Assembly: GCA_002343185.1 (NCBI GenBank) | Contig: DDRT01000001.1 | Coordinates: 49,304-113,303 of the forward strand | DNA from: Deltaproteobacteria bacterium UBA2409 | Lineage (GTDB): Bacteria > Bdellovibrionota_C > UBA2361 > DDRT01 | DNA: 64,000 nt | Direction of reading: 5' to 3' | Part shown: one piece after another, positions 51,448-60,412 of the stretch | How the letters are laid out: every line of letters starts with the position of its first letter | Numbering within the stretch: the stretch's first letter is position 1 | Notes under the pieces: model-generated | What the model was told of the DNA's origin: nothing | What the model saw: the letters and a program-made list of their open reading frames with translations, nothing else | The model's database searches: none | Position numbers and translations under genes: made by a program

Positions 51448-53352
51448 CTATTTCTCTTTATCGTCTGCTTTAAGAAGTTGCAGCACTAAATTAGGTTGCT
51501 GATTAGCTTGAGCAAGCACTGCAGCTGCGCTTTGTTGAAGTATCTGAGTAAGAACTAACTGACTTGATTCAACAGCAACATCTATATCAGTGATTCTTGA
51601 TGCTGCTGCAAGATAGTTATCCGAAGCTGTTCTAAGATTATTAATTGCAACTCCCATTCTTGATTGAAGCGCCCCAACAGAGCCTAGCTCTCCAGTGATT
51701 CTATTTAGCTGATCTCTAAGAACTTCAAGTGCTGCTAAAGCGTTTTCTTGTGTTGTAAGATCTTGCCTTGCAATTGATGTTATCTCTCTTGGGTCACCTT
51801 CATAGATCCGTACATCTCCCCACGTTACTGCTGTAGCAATATCAGCGATTCCATCCCCATTAAAGTCTGCAACAGCTGCCGAGATTGAGTTTGTTATAGC
51901 CCCTAGTGTTGTAGCAGCTCCAAAGGTTCCATTTGCATTTCCTATTAATATTGCAACTGAGCCTGCTGATGTTCCACTATCTCTTAGAGCAATTACGGCA
52001 TCAAGAACTCCATCGCCGTTAACATCGGCCATATTTAGATCCTGGTATGCTAAATTATATCCACCAAAGTCGAAGGAATAAGTACTTGCTGCTCCAAAAG
52101 TTCCATTTCCATTTCCAAGAGAAACGATCATCTGATCGGTTGTTACTGTTGTAGAAAGAAGATCTAAATATCCATCGCCATTTACATCAACTAATGCTGA
52201 TGAGCGGTTATCTCCAGCTTGGCCGAGGGAGCTGCTAAATGTTCCATTTCCATTGTTTAAAAATATTCTGGTTCCAGTAATCGTCGTAAATGCGATATCC
52301 ATATGCCCATCGCCATTTATATCTCCAATAGAAGAGCGATATTGATATGCAGTTGATCCGATTGTGACTCTTGCATTGAACGTTCCATTTCCATTTCCAC
52401 GATATAGGTAAACAGCCCCATTAGTCTGATCGTTTGAGATCATGTCTAAAATTCCATCGCCATCAAAATCTGCAACCTGTGCACCTTGGGACATTCCACC
52501 GGCTGTTACACCTGGGAAAACGTTTCCGGCAGTAAAGCTTCCATCTCCATCACTAAGTAAAACCTCGCCCCCACCAGATTGAACGAATCTGATCATGTCG
52601 TCTCTACCATCACCATTAAAATCACCAATTGTGATTCGATATGTGCCAGCTGATCCAGTTGTCGTTACTGCTGCTCTGAAAGTACCGTCTCCATTACCTA
52701 AGCTTACCCATGAACCATTAGTGTAAGAGGCACCTGCAAGATCCAATATTCCATCTCCATTGAAATCCCCTGTTTGAATATCAAATTGCCCTGATGCGCC
52801 ACCTGAGCCAACTGTAGCATCTGCTGTAAAAGTTCCATCTCCTACGGTTCGTGATAGCTCCCCTCCTAGAGAAGCAAAGATAGAGCCTTCCAGTCCGTAT
52901 CCACCCTGGAATCTAATGCCTGAAGTTAAACTTCCATCTATAAGATTTAGCCCATTAAATTCTACCGATTCTAAGATTCTATTAAATTCTTGAACTAGCG
53001 CCGCATTGACTCTATGAAGGGCTAATCGTTGCTGAAATGAGTAGGTGCCATTTGCTGCCTGCTCTGCAAGTTCAAACTGCTGCTGAGTAATATTTGAAAG
53101 TTCCTGCAAAGCTCCTTGAGCAATACTGAGCATGCTTAAGCCATCGTTGAAGTTTCTTATTCCTTGGGTAAAAACTCTTGAATCGGCTCTTAATGAAGAT
53201 GAAATCGCTAGTCCTGCTGCATCATCAGAGGCTCTATTAATTCGTTGTCCTGAGGCTAACTTTTCTGAGATTGAGGCAAGTCTATCTGTAGCGTCAGAGA
53301 GCCTACGCTGTGCTGTTAGTGAATTAATATTTGAGCCAATCCTTAGCGTCAA
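51448..53352 (-). CDS. Flagellin 2 with inserted seven-repeat FG-GAP propeller
   Basis: 634 residues, same plan as flagellin 1: flagellin N-domain 1-140 ('RIGSNINSLTAQRRLSDATD', 'GQRINRASDDAAGLAI'), FG-GAP region about 172-520, flagellin C-domain 525-634 ('ASRITDIDVAVESSQLVLTQ', 'QQSAAAVLAQANQQP'). All seven Ca-loop motifs are intact, at 196-204, 244-252, 295-303, 344-352, 389-397, 443-451 and 496-504. N- and C-domains are similar to flagellin 1, and the propellers are more diverged. TTG start at 53352 with gaggt 9 nt before it. No other flagellar genes are nearby. Confidence 0.95.
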   Translation of the reverse strand: MTLRIGSNINSLTAQRRLSDATDRLASISEKLASGQRINRASDDAAGLAISSSLRADSRVFTQGIRNFNDGLSMLSIAQGALQELSNITQQQFELAEQAANGTYSFQQRLALHRVNAALVQEFNRILESVEFNGLNLIDGSLTSGIRFQGGYGLEGSIFASLGGELSRTVGDGTFTADATVGSGGASGQFDIQTGDFNGDGILDLAGASYTNGSWVSLGNGDGTFRAAVTTTGSAGTYRITIGDFNGDGRDDMIRFVQSGGGEVLLSDGDGSFTAGNVFPGVTAGGMSQGAQVADFDGDGILDMISNDQTNGAVYLYRGNGNGTFNARVTIGSTAYQYRSSIGDINGDGHMDIAFTTITGTRIFLNNGNGTFSSSLGQAGDNRSSALVDVNGDGYLDLLSTTVTTDQMIVSLGNGNGTFGAASTYSFDFGGYNLAYQDLNMADVNGDGVLDAVIALRDSGTSAGSVAILIGNANGTFGAATTLGAITNSISAAVADFNGDGIADIATAVTWGDVRIYEGDPREITSIARQDLTTQENALAALEVLRDQLNRITGELGSVGALQSRMGVAINNLRTASDNYLAAASRITDIDVAVESSQLVLTQILQQSAAAVLAQANQQPNLVLQLLKADDKEK

Positions 53353-53580
53353 AATCCTATTACCTCAACTCATTAAATCGACTACTAAAACTTGGACTTA
53401 ATGTTTATGGTTACAGGGGAAATTTAAGCTAAAACTAAGTACTTAGATTGATTGAGTATTCAAAGTTTGGGCACTAAAAAATGTATGTTTTTCCTAAGAA
53501 ATGAATAGTGATTCTAGGGGTTTAAAGAGACTAAGCTGCACAAAAAATATGGCGATCCTGCTACCTTAAAGCAGCAACTC

Positions 53581-53961
53581 CTAGTGATGAGCCTCTTCTT
53601 TTTTTATCTCATCAGCTACTTTTATTTCTAAACCTTTTTGAACTTCTATATGCTTTAGCGATGCATCTCTAAATGGGTTATCAATAAAAATACCTGCAAT
53701 AAGAGTAAACAGAAGAACTACAGGGAAAACAAAATATAATAAAGTTATTTTATCTTCATACTTTAAATGCATAAAGAACATCAGCACCAAGGTAGCTTTA
53801 ATGGTCGCTATGACCATTGCGATGACGATATTCCATCCACCAAAATTTACCCCTGAAACAGAGGGAGCAACTAAAACTGTGACAACAGTTAAGACAAGAA
53901 GTATTCCTAAAACTTTTGCAAAAACTTTTGGCTCAACAATATGTCCTAAATCACCTGCCAT
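53581..53961 (-). CDS. Cytochrome c oxidase subunit IV (small subunit)
   Basis: 126 residues, three membrane helices (about 16-35, 43-62 and 75-93) with 'IKATLVLMFFMHLKYED', the signature of the caa3/Cox4-like (COX4_pro_2) family. It is the last gene of the sco-coxBACD operon, 4 nt after coxC. It stabilises the oxidase complex in the inner membrane. The roughly 230-nt gap to flagellin 2 shows no gene. Confidence 0.88.
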   Translation of the reverse strand: MAGDLGHIVEPKVFAKVLGILLVLTVVTVLVAPSVSGVNFGGWNIVIAMVIATIKATLVLMFFMHLKYEDKITLLYFVFPVVLLFTLIAGIFIDNPFRDASLKHIEVQKGLEIKVADEIKKEEAHH

Positions 53962-53965
53962 AAAA

Positions 53966-54622
53966 CTAACCTATTAAATAAAGTAATGGGAAAAGATAGA
54001 TCCATATAAGATCAACTAAGTGCCAATAAAGTGCACCTAATTCAACAGGAGTATAGTACCTACCTGAGAATCTATTTTTTCTGGCTTTTGTTATTACCCA
54101 AATCATCACACTCATCCCGATAATTACGTGAAGAGCATGAAGACCGGTTAAACAATAGTAAATTCCAAAATAGTTTTTATAACTTTGTGCGAAGTTAGGA
54201 TCGCTCCAAAGATCAGTGCCTGGGAAATACCCTTTTGCATATTTGCCACTGTATTCAACAGCCTTAATAATCAAAAATATGAGTCCGCAAGCAACTGAGA
54301 TTCCAAAATTTTTAACTATTCTCTTATTGTCTCCTATTTGAGCAGCATAGACCGCTACAGCTGCTGTATAGCTACTAAAAAGAAGTACTGCTGTATTAAG
54401 CGCTCCAAGCCTCCAGTCTAGCTTTTCACTTGCATGATGAAACTCATCAAAATACCACCAATGATAAAGTGCAAATGCGGCAAAGAGTGCTGCGAAAAGT
54501 AGGATCTCTGTTGCAAGAAATAACCACATACCAAGCTTTGCTGCATGGTATGCAGTAGTTGAGTCCATGTGGTGTGGCTCTGGTGGAGCGCCTGCTTCAA
54601 TAATTTCTGAGTGCGAACCCAT
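53966..54622 (-). CDS. coxC: Cytochrome c oxidase subunit III
   Basis: 218 residues, five to six helices, with 'KLGMWLFLATEILLFAALFA', 'YCLTGLHALHVIIGM' and 'WHLVDLIWIYLFPLLYL', all hallmarks of subunit III. Part of the caa3 oxidase; 2 nt after coxA and 4 nt before the subunit IV gene. Confidence 0.95.
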   Translation of the reverse strand: MGSHSEIIEAGAPPEPHHMDSTTAYHAAKLGMWLFLATEILLFAALFAAFALYHWWYFDEFHHASEKLDWRLGALNTAVLLFSSYTAAVAVYAAQIGDNKRIVKNFGISVACGLIFLIIKAVEYSGKYAKGYFPGTDLWSDPNFAQSYKNYFGIYYCLTGLHALHVIIGMSVMIWVITKARKNRFSGRYYTPVELGALYWHLVDLIWIYLFPLLYLIG

Positions 54623-54624
54623 TT

Positions 54625-56328
54625 TTACGCCTTACTCCTTTCTTCAATTGGATACCCGTAGTCATATGAACCGCTTGTTACAACTGGTGGAGTTATAAAA
54701 TTATCATGCGGTGGTGGAGATGGGCACTGCCACTCAAGCCCAAGAGAGTTATATGGATTTGATGGCGCAAGCCTTTTACCCCAAATAGCACTGGTTGTTA
54801 AATTTAAAAGGGCTAATGTGTAGCCAAGTCCATTAAAGAATGCGCCAACTGTTGATAGTTGATGCATCGAAGAGAACTCTGGCAAGTAGTCATAGTATCT
54901 TCTTGGCATACCTTCCATTCCAAGAACAAACTGAGGCAAGAAGGTTAGGTTAAAACCAAAAAACAAAAGCCAAAAAGAAAACTTAGCCCATCCCTCGTTG
55001 TAAAATTTCCCAAACATTTTTGGAAACCAAAAATGAAGTGCTGCAATAAGCCCAATTACTGCTCCGCCTTGAATTGTGTAATGAAAATGCGCAACAACAA
55101 AGTACGTATCATGATAGTAGATATCAACGCCAAGCACTGCTAAGTAAACCCCAGTGGTTCCTGCAATCATAAACAAAAACACAAACGCCATTGCATAAAG
55201 CATGGCAGAATCAAATCTAATTGACCCTTTGTACATAGTGCTTACCCAGTTAAACACTTTGACTGCTGTAGGAACTGCTACTCCAAATGTAAGAGCTGAG
55301 AATATTGCTGCTGAAAAAGCACTCATTCCCGATGTAAACATATGATGTGCCCAAACAATAAATGCAACTGCTGCAATACCAATTGAGGCAAAAACAACTG
55401 CTTTATAGCCAAAGATCGGCTTTCTGCTCATTACAGGAATGATCTCGCCAACAACTCCAAACGCAGGTAACACCATAATGTAAACAACTGGGTGCGAATA
55501 AAACCAGAAGAAATGTTGATAAAGAACCGGATCTCCTCCTTTTGCAGGATCAAAAATTCCAATCCCTAAAACACGCTCAACTATTAGAAGTATTAAAGTA
55601 ATTCCAACTACAGGTGTTGCTAGAGTTTGAATAACTGAAGTTGCATAAAGCCCCCAAACTAAAACTGGGAGTCTCATCCAGTTCATTCCTGGGGCACGAA
55701 GTTTATGAATAGTTACTATAAAATTAAGCCCTGTTAGAATTGAAGAAAATCCTAAAACAAAAGCAGCAAAAGTCATTAGTATTACCCCCCACCCTTCACC
55801 TGCTCCAGTTGAAGTTGAATATGGAGTATAAAATGTCCAGCCAGTATCAAGCGGGTTCCAGACCCCTTGAGCCATCCCTTGAAGATAATCAATTAGCCAA
55901 ACTGGATTTATGATTGCTACAAACCCAATTAGGGCTCCAACTACGTAGATGTAATAACTAAAAAGATTAAGCCTTGGAAAAGCTACATCTTTTGCCCCAA
56001 TCATTAGTGGCAATAAAAAGTTACCCATCGTTGCTGGAATTCCAGGAACAATAAATAAAAAGATCATTAAAACGCCATGTAATGTGAAAAGAGCATTATA
56101 AAGATCCGGGCTTATTACCTGCGCTTGAGGCATAGCTAAATGGGAGCGCATAATGAGCGCAGAAATTCCGCCTACAAAGAAAAAAGATAAGATCGAAACG
56201 AGATAAAGAATTGCTATTCGCTTATGATCTAATGTTAAAAGCCAAGACTTAATCGACTTATCGCAATTTAAGTAGTTGTTCTCTTTAAGATGTCCATTTG
56301 CGTCTGGAACTACCTGATGACCACCCAT
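54625..56328 (-). CDS. coxA: Cytochrome c oxidase subunit I (A2-type heme-copper oxidase)
   Basis: 567 residues, about 12 helices. Heme a and a3/CuB ligands are visible: 'FTLHGVLMIFLF', 'WFYSHPVVYIMVLPAFG', 'VWAHHMFTSGM' and 'HDTYFVVAHFHYTI'. The H-P-x-V-Y segment has Val where A1 oxidases have the proton-channel Glu, and is preceded by Y-S, the mark of the A2 subfamily (as in Rhodothermus-type caa3). It reduces O2 to water and pumps protons. It follows coxB with a 2-nt gap. Confidence 0.95.
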   Translation of the reverse strand: MGGHQVVPDANGHLKENNYLNCDKSIKSWLLTLDHKRIAILYLVSILSFFFVGGISALIMRSHLAMPQAQVISPDLYNALFTLHGVLMIFLFIVPGIPATMGNFLLPLMIGAKDVAFPRLNLFSYYIYVVGALIGFVAIINPVWLIDYLQGMAQGVWNPLDTGWTFYTPYSTSTGAGEGWGVILMTFAAFVLGFSSILTGLNFIVTIHKLRAPGMNWMRLPVLVWGLYATSVIQTLATPVVGITLILLIVERVLGIGIFDPAKGGDPVLYQHFFWFYSHPVVYIMVLPAFGVVGEIIPVMSRKPIFGYKAVVFASIGIAAVAFIVWAHHMFTSGMSAFSAAIFSALTFGVAVPTAVKVFNWVSTMYKGSIRFDSAMLYAMAFVFLFMIAGTTGVYLAVLGVDIYYHDTYFVVAHFHYTIQGGAVIGLIAALHFWFPKMFGKFYNEGWAKFSFWLLFFGFNLTFLPQFVLGMEGMPRRYYDYLPEFSSMHQLSTVGAFFNGLGYTLALLNLTTSAIWGKRLAPSNPYNSLGLEWQCPSPPPHDNFITPPVVTSGSYDYGYPIEERSKA

Positions 56329-56330
56329 AA

Positions 56331-57629
56331 CTATTTCACCGTTTTTATAAATTCAATTAAATCTTTTACTTCTGACTCAGAAAGCTGTCCTTCATAAGGA
56401 GGCATTGCAGGAGCAAAGCCTTTTGCAACTTTTGTCATTGGCTGCAATATAGACTCAGTTATATAAGCATCATCAACCGTGACGCTCGATCCATCTTGAA
56501 GTTCTCTTTTTGATCCATATGATCCTTTAAATGTAGGTCCTACAAGATTTGATCCATCAAGTGTATGACAACCAATACATGCCTTAGCTGAATAAAGTTT
56601 CTCTCCTCGCTCCTTAGGTGATAGCTTCGACAGATCTTCTTCCTCATCACCTAAGCTAATATTTACGGCTGGTGCAGGAGGAGCAGAGCCGTCTTGAGCC
56701 TTAATAAATGCAATTAGAGCATTAAGTTGAGATTCGTCTAATCTTCCATCAAAGCTAGGCATTAAATTAGCTGCATATCCATCAACTAGTTTTATATTCG
56801 GATTAAGAATACTTTCTCTAATATAGTTTTCATCTGCTGAGTAGTTCGAACCATCAGACAACTTTCCTTCTCGTCCAAATGATTTATAAAAACTTGGTCC
56901 AACTAGTCTCACTCCATCCGCTAAACTGTGACAGGCATTGCAACCTAAAGATGTATAAAGCTGCTTTCCTAAGTCAGAAGGCGCTAACCCTTCAGTTGGA
57001 TCATGGCTAATCCAAGCTTCAAACTCTTCAGCAGAAACAACTCTTACCTTTGCTAACATGTAAGAGTGCCTTGTTCCGCAATACTCAGTGCAATAAACAT
57101 CATAAAGACCAGTTTTTACTGGTGTAAAGGAAACGTAAGAGTATTTTCCTGGAACAACGTCCTGCTTAACTCTCATGGCAGGGATAAAAAAGCTATGAAG
57201 AACATCTCTTGAGGTCATCACGAGTTTTATTGGCTGATTTACCGGAACAACAAGCTCCGCCCCCTGACCACCAGATTTTTTACCGTTTTGATACTGAAAC
57301 TCCCATGCCCACTTCCAGCCTGTAACGTTTATAGTCATGGCATTTTCAGGAACATGTTTCATGTCGTTATAAACAACGATCCCAGCCCACCCCAAAAATA
57401 TGCAAACAGCAGTAGGAACAGCAGTCCAGATAATCTCTAAGGTGTGGCTGCCTTCAATCCTTGGTGTTGGATGATCAACTCCGTTACGCCTTCTATATTT
57501 CCAGGCGAAATAAAGCATTGAACCAACAATTGCTACAGTGAAAAATACTGATAAATCAGTTATCAAATTATTAAGGAAATCAACTTCGGGTGCGATAGTT
57601 GAAGCCTGCTCTGGTAGAAACCTAAACAT
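56331..57629 (-). CDS. coxB: Cytochrome c oxidase subunit II fused to two cytochrome c domains
   Basis: 432 residues. Two N-terminal helices, then the CuA cupredoxin domain with ligands in 'DVLHSFFIPAM' and 'CTEYCGTRHSYM'. Two c-type heme domains follow, with CNACH (about 232) and CIGCH (about 352), each with a later Met ligand (NLMPSFDG, PAMPPYEG). Electrons from a quinol-cytochrome c oxidoreductase would enter through the fused hemes, making this a caa3 (or ccaa3) oxidase. Subunit II with one cytochrome c is common; two are less so. Confidence 0.95.
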   Translation of the reverse strand: MFRFLPEQASTIAPEVDFLNNLITDLSVFFTVAIVGSMLYFAWKYRRRNGVDHPTPRIEGSHTLEIIWTAVPTAVCIFLGWAGIVVYNDMKHVPENAMTINVTGWKWAWEFQYQNGKKSGGQGAELVVPVNQPIKLVMTSRDVLHSFFIPAMRVKQDVVPGKYSYVSFTPVKTGLYDVYCTEYCGTRHSYMLAKVRVVSAEEFEAWISHDPTEGLAPSDLGKQLYTSLGCNACHSLADGVRLVGPSFYKSFGREGKLSDGSNYSADENYIRESILNPNIKLVDGYAANLMPSFDGRLDESQLNALIAFIKAQDGSAPPAPAVNISLGDEEEDLSKLSPKERGEKLYSAKACIGCHTLDGSNLVGPTFKGSYGSKRELQDGSSVTVDDAYITESILQPMTKVAKGFAPAMPPYEGQLSESEVKDLIEFIKTVK

Positions 57630-58379
57630 TTAAGACCGTCTTACAAGAAAAAATACTAATCCAAAAAACATCATCAAGGATGCCACAACTCCCACCCTCA
57701 TGGCGAGTAGTCCAGTTGAAGGCTTAAGCAAATCTTCAGGACATTCCTCTCCGGACAATGTATAATAAGAAACCTTTGAATCACTAGCATCTTTAAAGCT
57801 ACTTATAAAGCTCTCAGTTGAAAGAGTATTGTGGGTAAAAACTTTTGATATCACATTCTCTTTGGTTAGTAGCACAAGTTTTGGGGTATGCTTACGAAGT
57901 TCAAATTTTTCAAACAGCGTATTATCCCTAGATGTAGCAAAAACCCATCTATTCTCTATGTTATTCCTGTCCGGAAACCTCTCATACACTTTTAGAGCCC
58001 TTTGGCGGCCCAACTGCCATGTATCTTGAGCTCCAAAGCCGATTGTGACCACATTTAAGTCTTCTCCTAGCCTTAATCCTGACTCTGAAAGAACCTTTCT
58101 AAACTGCCTGACAAGGGTATTGCATGAAAATGCACAGCTAAATTGGGTAAACAGTAAGGCATTCGGCCTATCTTTAAGCAGATGAGCCTCAAGAGTCGAT
58201 TCCTTGCCACTCATGGCGAGTGTTAGATCTTGAGCTAAGATCGTTGATGTAAAAAAAAGTGAGCAACAAGCTAATGTCTGGACTGGGTTCAACCAGTCCC
58301 TAGCAAAGGTCAGTCTTCCTACTTTGCCAAGACTTCGTAAGACGAGAAAGACTGGCCAGGCATTTTTTAATAATCGCAT
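57630..58379 (-). CDS. SCO1/SenC-like copper chaperone, with repeat in its signal region
   Basis: 249 residues, first gene of the cox operon. The thioredoxin-fold core has the copper-binding C-x3-C in 'FSCAFSCNTLVRQF'. A C-terminal helix ('GLLAMRVGVVASLMMFFGLV') would anchor it in the membrane. It delivers copper to CuA of subunit II. The N-terminus is odd: MRLLKN, then about 29 residues encoded by a palindromic repeat, then the hydrophobic 'TLACCSLFFTSTILA' that looks like the original signal core. Removing the repeat would leave a normal signal peptide. A TTG inside the repeat could be an alternative start. Confidence 0.8.
   Translation of the reverse strand: MRLLKNAWPVFLVLRSLGKVGRLTFARDWLNPVQTLACCSLFFTSTILAQDLTLAMSGKESTLEAHLLKDRPNALLFTQFSCAFSCNTLVRQFRKVLSESGLRLGEDLNVVTIGFGAQDTWQLGRQRALKVYERFPDRNNIENRWVFATSRDNTLFEKFELRKHTPKLVLLTKENVISKVFTHNTLSTESFISSFKDASDSKVSYYTLSGEECPEDLLKPSTGLLAMRVGVVASLMMFFGLVFFLVRRS
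58276..58362 (+). repeat. Palindromic repeat inserted in frame in the SCO gene
   Basis: 87 bp (29 codons) of the same design as the core of 47930-48015: hairpin GGACTGG...CCAGTCC, linker TAGCAAAGGTCA, second hairpin (CAGTCTT...AAGACTG), then CCAGGCA. The 22-bp segment at 58291-58312 differs from 47975-47996 at one base, on the same strand. The reading frame of the SCO gene stays open through it. Confidence 0.7.
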
Positions 58380-58417
58380 TTCTTTTTCTAGCTTATACTA
58401 TTACAAGTTTAAATACA

Positions 58418-60412
58418 GTGAGGTTCTTTCTTTCAAGTTTAGGGATATTTCTAATTATCACTTCTTTAATATTTGGAAGCTTTCATATCCAGATTCCATT
58501 TTTTATTCATCTATTAGGTTCAACTAAAATTACTTTTGGTGTTGGAGCTTTGTTATTACTGCTTGGAAGAGATTTAAGCATCAAAACTCTAAAACTTTTA
58601 GTTCCTTTAAGCATTGCTCTATTGGGGATTAGTCATCTTGCAACTCATAGATTTTTCTTCCTTCAGTCTTCACCCTATAGGTGGAACTATCTTGCGGCGT
58701 TAGTGGTAGGTTTTATTCTTGCAAGATTCATTGGGTTAAAAAAATCTGTGGTTTTACTTTTAGCTCTATCGATTCTAGCTCCACTTTCAGGATTTTTTAT
58801 TACTTCAGAGGGAAGGCTTCTTTTCTCAGACGATCATCCATCATTTCTCTATCGCTTACTTCTGCTTTGGGAAGAGTTCCCTTCTATTCCATTTTATAGC
58901 CCTCAGTGGAATGGGGGATACGATGCAAGAGAATTTTTCCCAAGTGGCTCTCTTGCCCCATTCTTTATTGGATTTCCATTGTTCTTACTTTTAGGAGTTA
59001 AGGAATCTTACAACCTAATAGCTTCATTCTTGGTATTTGTTTTGCCTTCTTTATCTGTCTATTTTGCATCAAGAAAACTAGGTCAAAGCAAATATGCTTC
59101 CTCATTTAGTGCAATAGTTGCAGGCTCTTCTTCGTCCGTATGGTTCACCTGGGGTTTAACTTATGGAACTTTAGGATTTCTAGTTTCAGCAAGCTTAGCT
59201 CCTTGGTGCTATTCGTTTGCAGCATCTTATAACCGATCATCAAAAATTTTAGGGATACTTATCTTTTCTCTCACTCTATTTTGGCCACTAGGTGGCGTAA
59301 TAGTTCTTCCTGCACTTTTGCTTCTTATTAAGAAAAGAGCATTTTTATTTCTACTAATACTATCTGCTATTCATCTCACCTGGATTCCTATTTTCTTATC
59401 CGCCTCGAAAGTAGGATCATTTGTTCAGGCTGAAAACACCGAGAGAAAAAAACCATCTCTTGCTGAAACTCCACTTGAAACTTTTAGAGACACCTTCGAA
59501 AAGGCGAATCCTCTGATCCTGTTTATTGGATCTGCTCTAATCATTAGAAAAAAATTTCTCTCTCTAGCAGCTCTTTATCTTCTAATTTTAGGAGTTGGGG
59601 GTCCTGTGATTAAACCTCACTTAGAGTTTGACAGAATGCTGATTGTGTTTTTTTTAACTTTATCAATTCCACTTGGGGCTCTTTTGGCTTCAATCAGGGG
59701 GCTAGCCCAGGAGGGTCTGCTTTTAACTATACTTACTCTATCAATTTTTCAAATCACTAAAATATCAATCAACAAAACTCCTATAATTTTCCATTTTGAA
59801 GGATCGGAAAGTAAATTCGTAATCTCTGAGATGGAGAGATTAAAACCAACAGGGAGAGTTTTATTTGCTGGCTTTACTCTACATGAGCTTAGTGGTGGGC
59901 ACGTAGCATTACTGCCAGAACTAACAGGCGCTCAGATGATGGCATCAAGATATCAACACGACACCTGGAAATATCAGGATATTGTGCCCGTAAGCTATAG
60001 AGAGAGAGGCTCAAAGGGAATTAATGAATATTTAGAGCTTTATAACGTCGAATATATAATCACTCATGATGATTTTTGGGGTAAGTGGTATCAAAAAAGA
60101 AATGCTGAGTATTTGAAGATGTCAGAGGAGAAAAAGTTTAAAATTTTCAGACGATTAAAATTTAATTCTAATTGGGCACTGGAAGGAGAGGTTTCGGAAG
60201 TAAAGCAGAATCGGAATTCTATAGAATTAATTCCCCTTTCAGCTGATGTAACTATCAGATTTAATTACTTTCCTTTCCTAGAATCATCAAACTGTACGAT
60301 TGAGGGCAAAAATCTTGGCAGCGAAATGAATTTTATCAGGCTAAATAACTGTCCAATTGGGAAAAAGATTGTTATTAAGTCATTATCACCATTTAATAGA
60401 ATTTTAGGATGA
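58418..60412 (+). CDS. Multi-spanning membrane protein, GT-C or YfhO-like
   Basis: 664 residues from GTG. About twelve hydrophobic helices up to residue 440, with a first large loop carrying an acidic motif ('LLFSDDHPSFLYR') and 'PQWNGGYDAREFFPSGSLAP', then a soluble C-terminal domain of about 200 residues. The acidic pair in loop 1 and the topology resemble polyprenyl-phosphate-dependent GT-C glycosyltransferases or YfhO-type proteins. Coupled by ATGA to the SDR-PAS gene. Divergent from the cox operon with 38 nt between. Confidence 0.6.
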   Translation: MRFFLSSLGIFLIITSLIFGSFHIQIPFFIHLLGSTKITFGVGALLLLLGRDLSIKTLKLLVPLSIALLGISHLATHRFFFLQSSPYRWNYLAALVVGFILARFIGLKKSVVLLLALSILAPLSGFFITSEGRLLFSDDHPSFLYRLLLLWEEFPSIPFYSPQWNGGYDAREFFPSGSLAPFFIGFPLFLLLGVKESYNLIASFLVFVLPSLSVYFASRKLGQSKYASSFSAIVAGSSSSVWFTWGLTYGTLGFLVSASLAPWCYSFAASYNRSSKILGILIFSLTLFWPLGGVIVLPALLLLIKKRAFLFLLILSAIHLTWIPIFLSASKVGSFVQAENTERKKPSLAETPLETFRDTFEKANPLILFIGSALIIRKKFLSLAALYLLILGVGGPVIKPHLEFDRMLIVFFLTLSIPLGALLASIRGLAQEGLLLTILTLSIFQITKISINKTPIIFHFEGSESKFVISEMERLKPTGRVLFAGFTLHELSGGHVALLPELTGAQMMASRYQHDTWKYQDIVPVSYRERGSKGINEYLELYNVEYIITHDDFWGKWYQKRNAEYLKMSEEKKFKIFRRLKFNSNWALEGEVSEVKQNRNSIELIPLSADVTIRFNYFPFLESSNCTIEGKNLGSEMNFIRLNNCPIGKKIVIKSLSPFNRILG

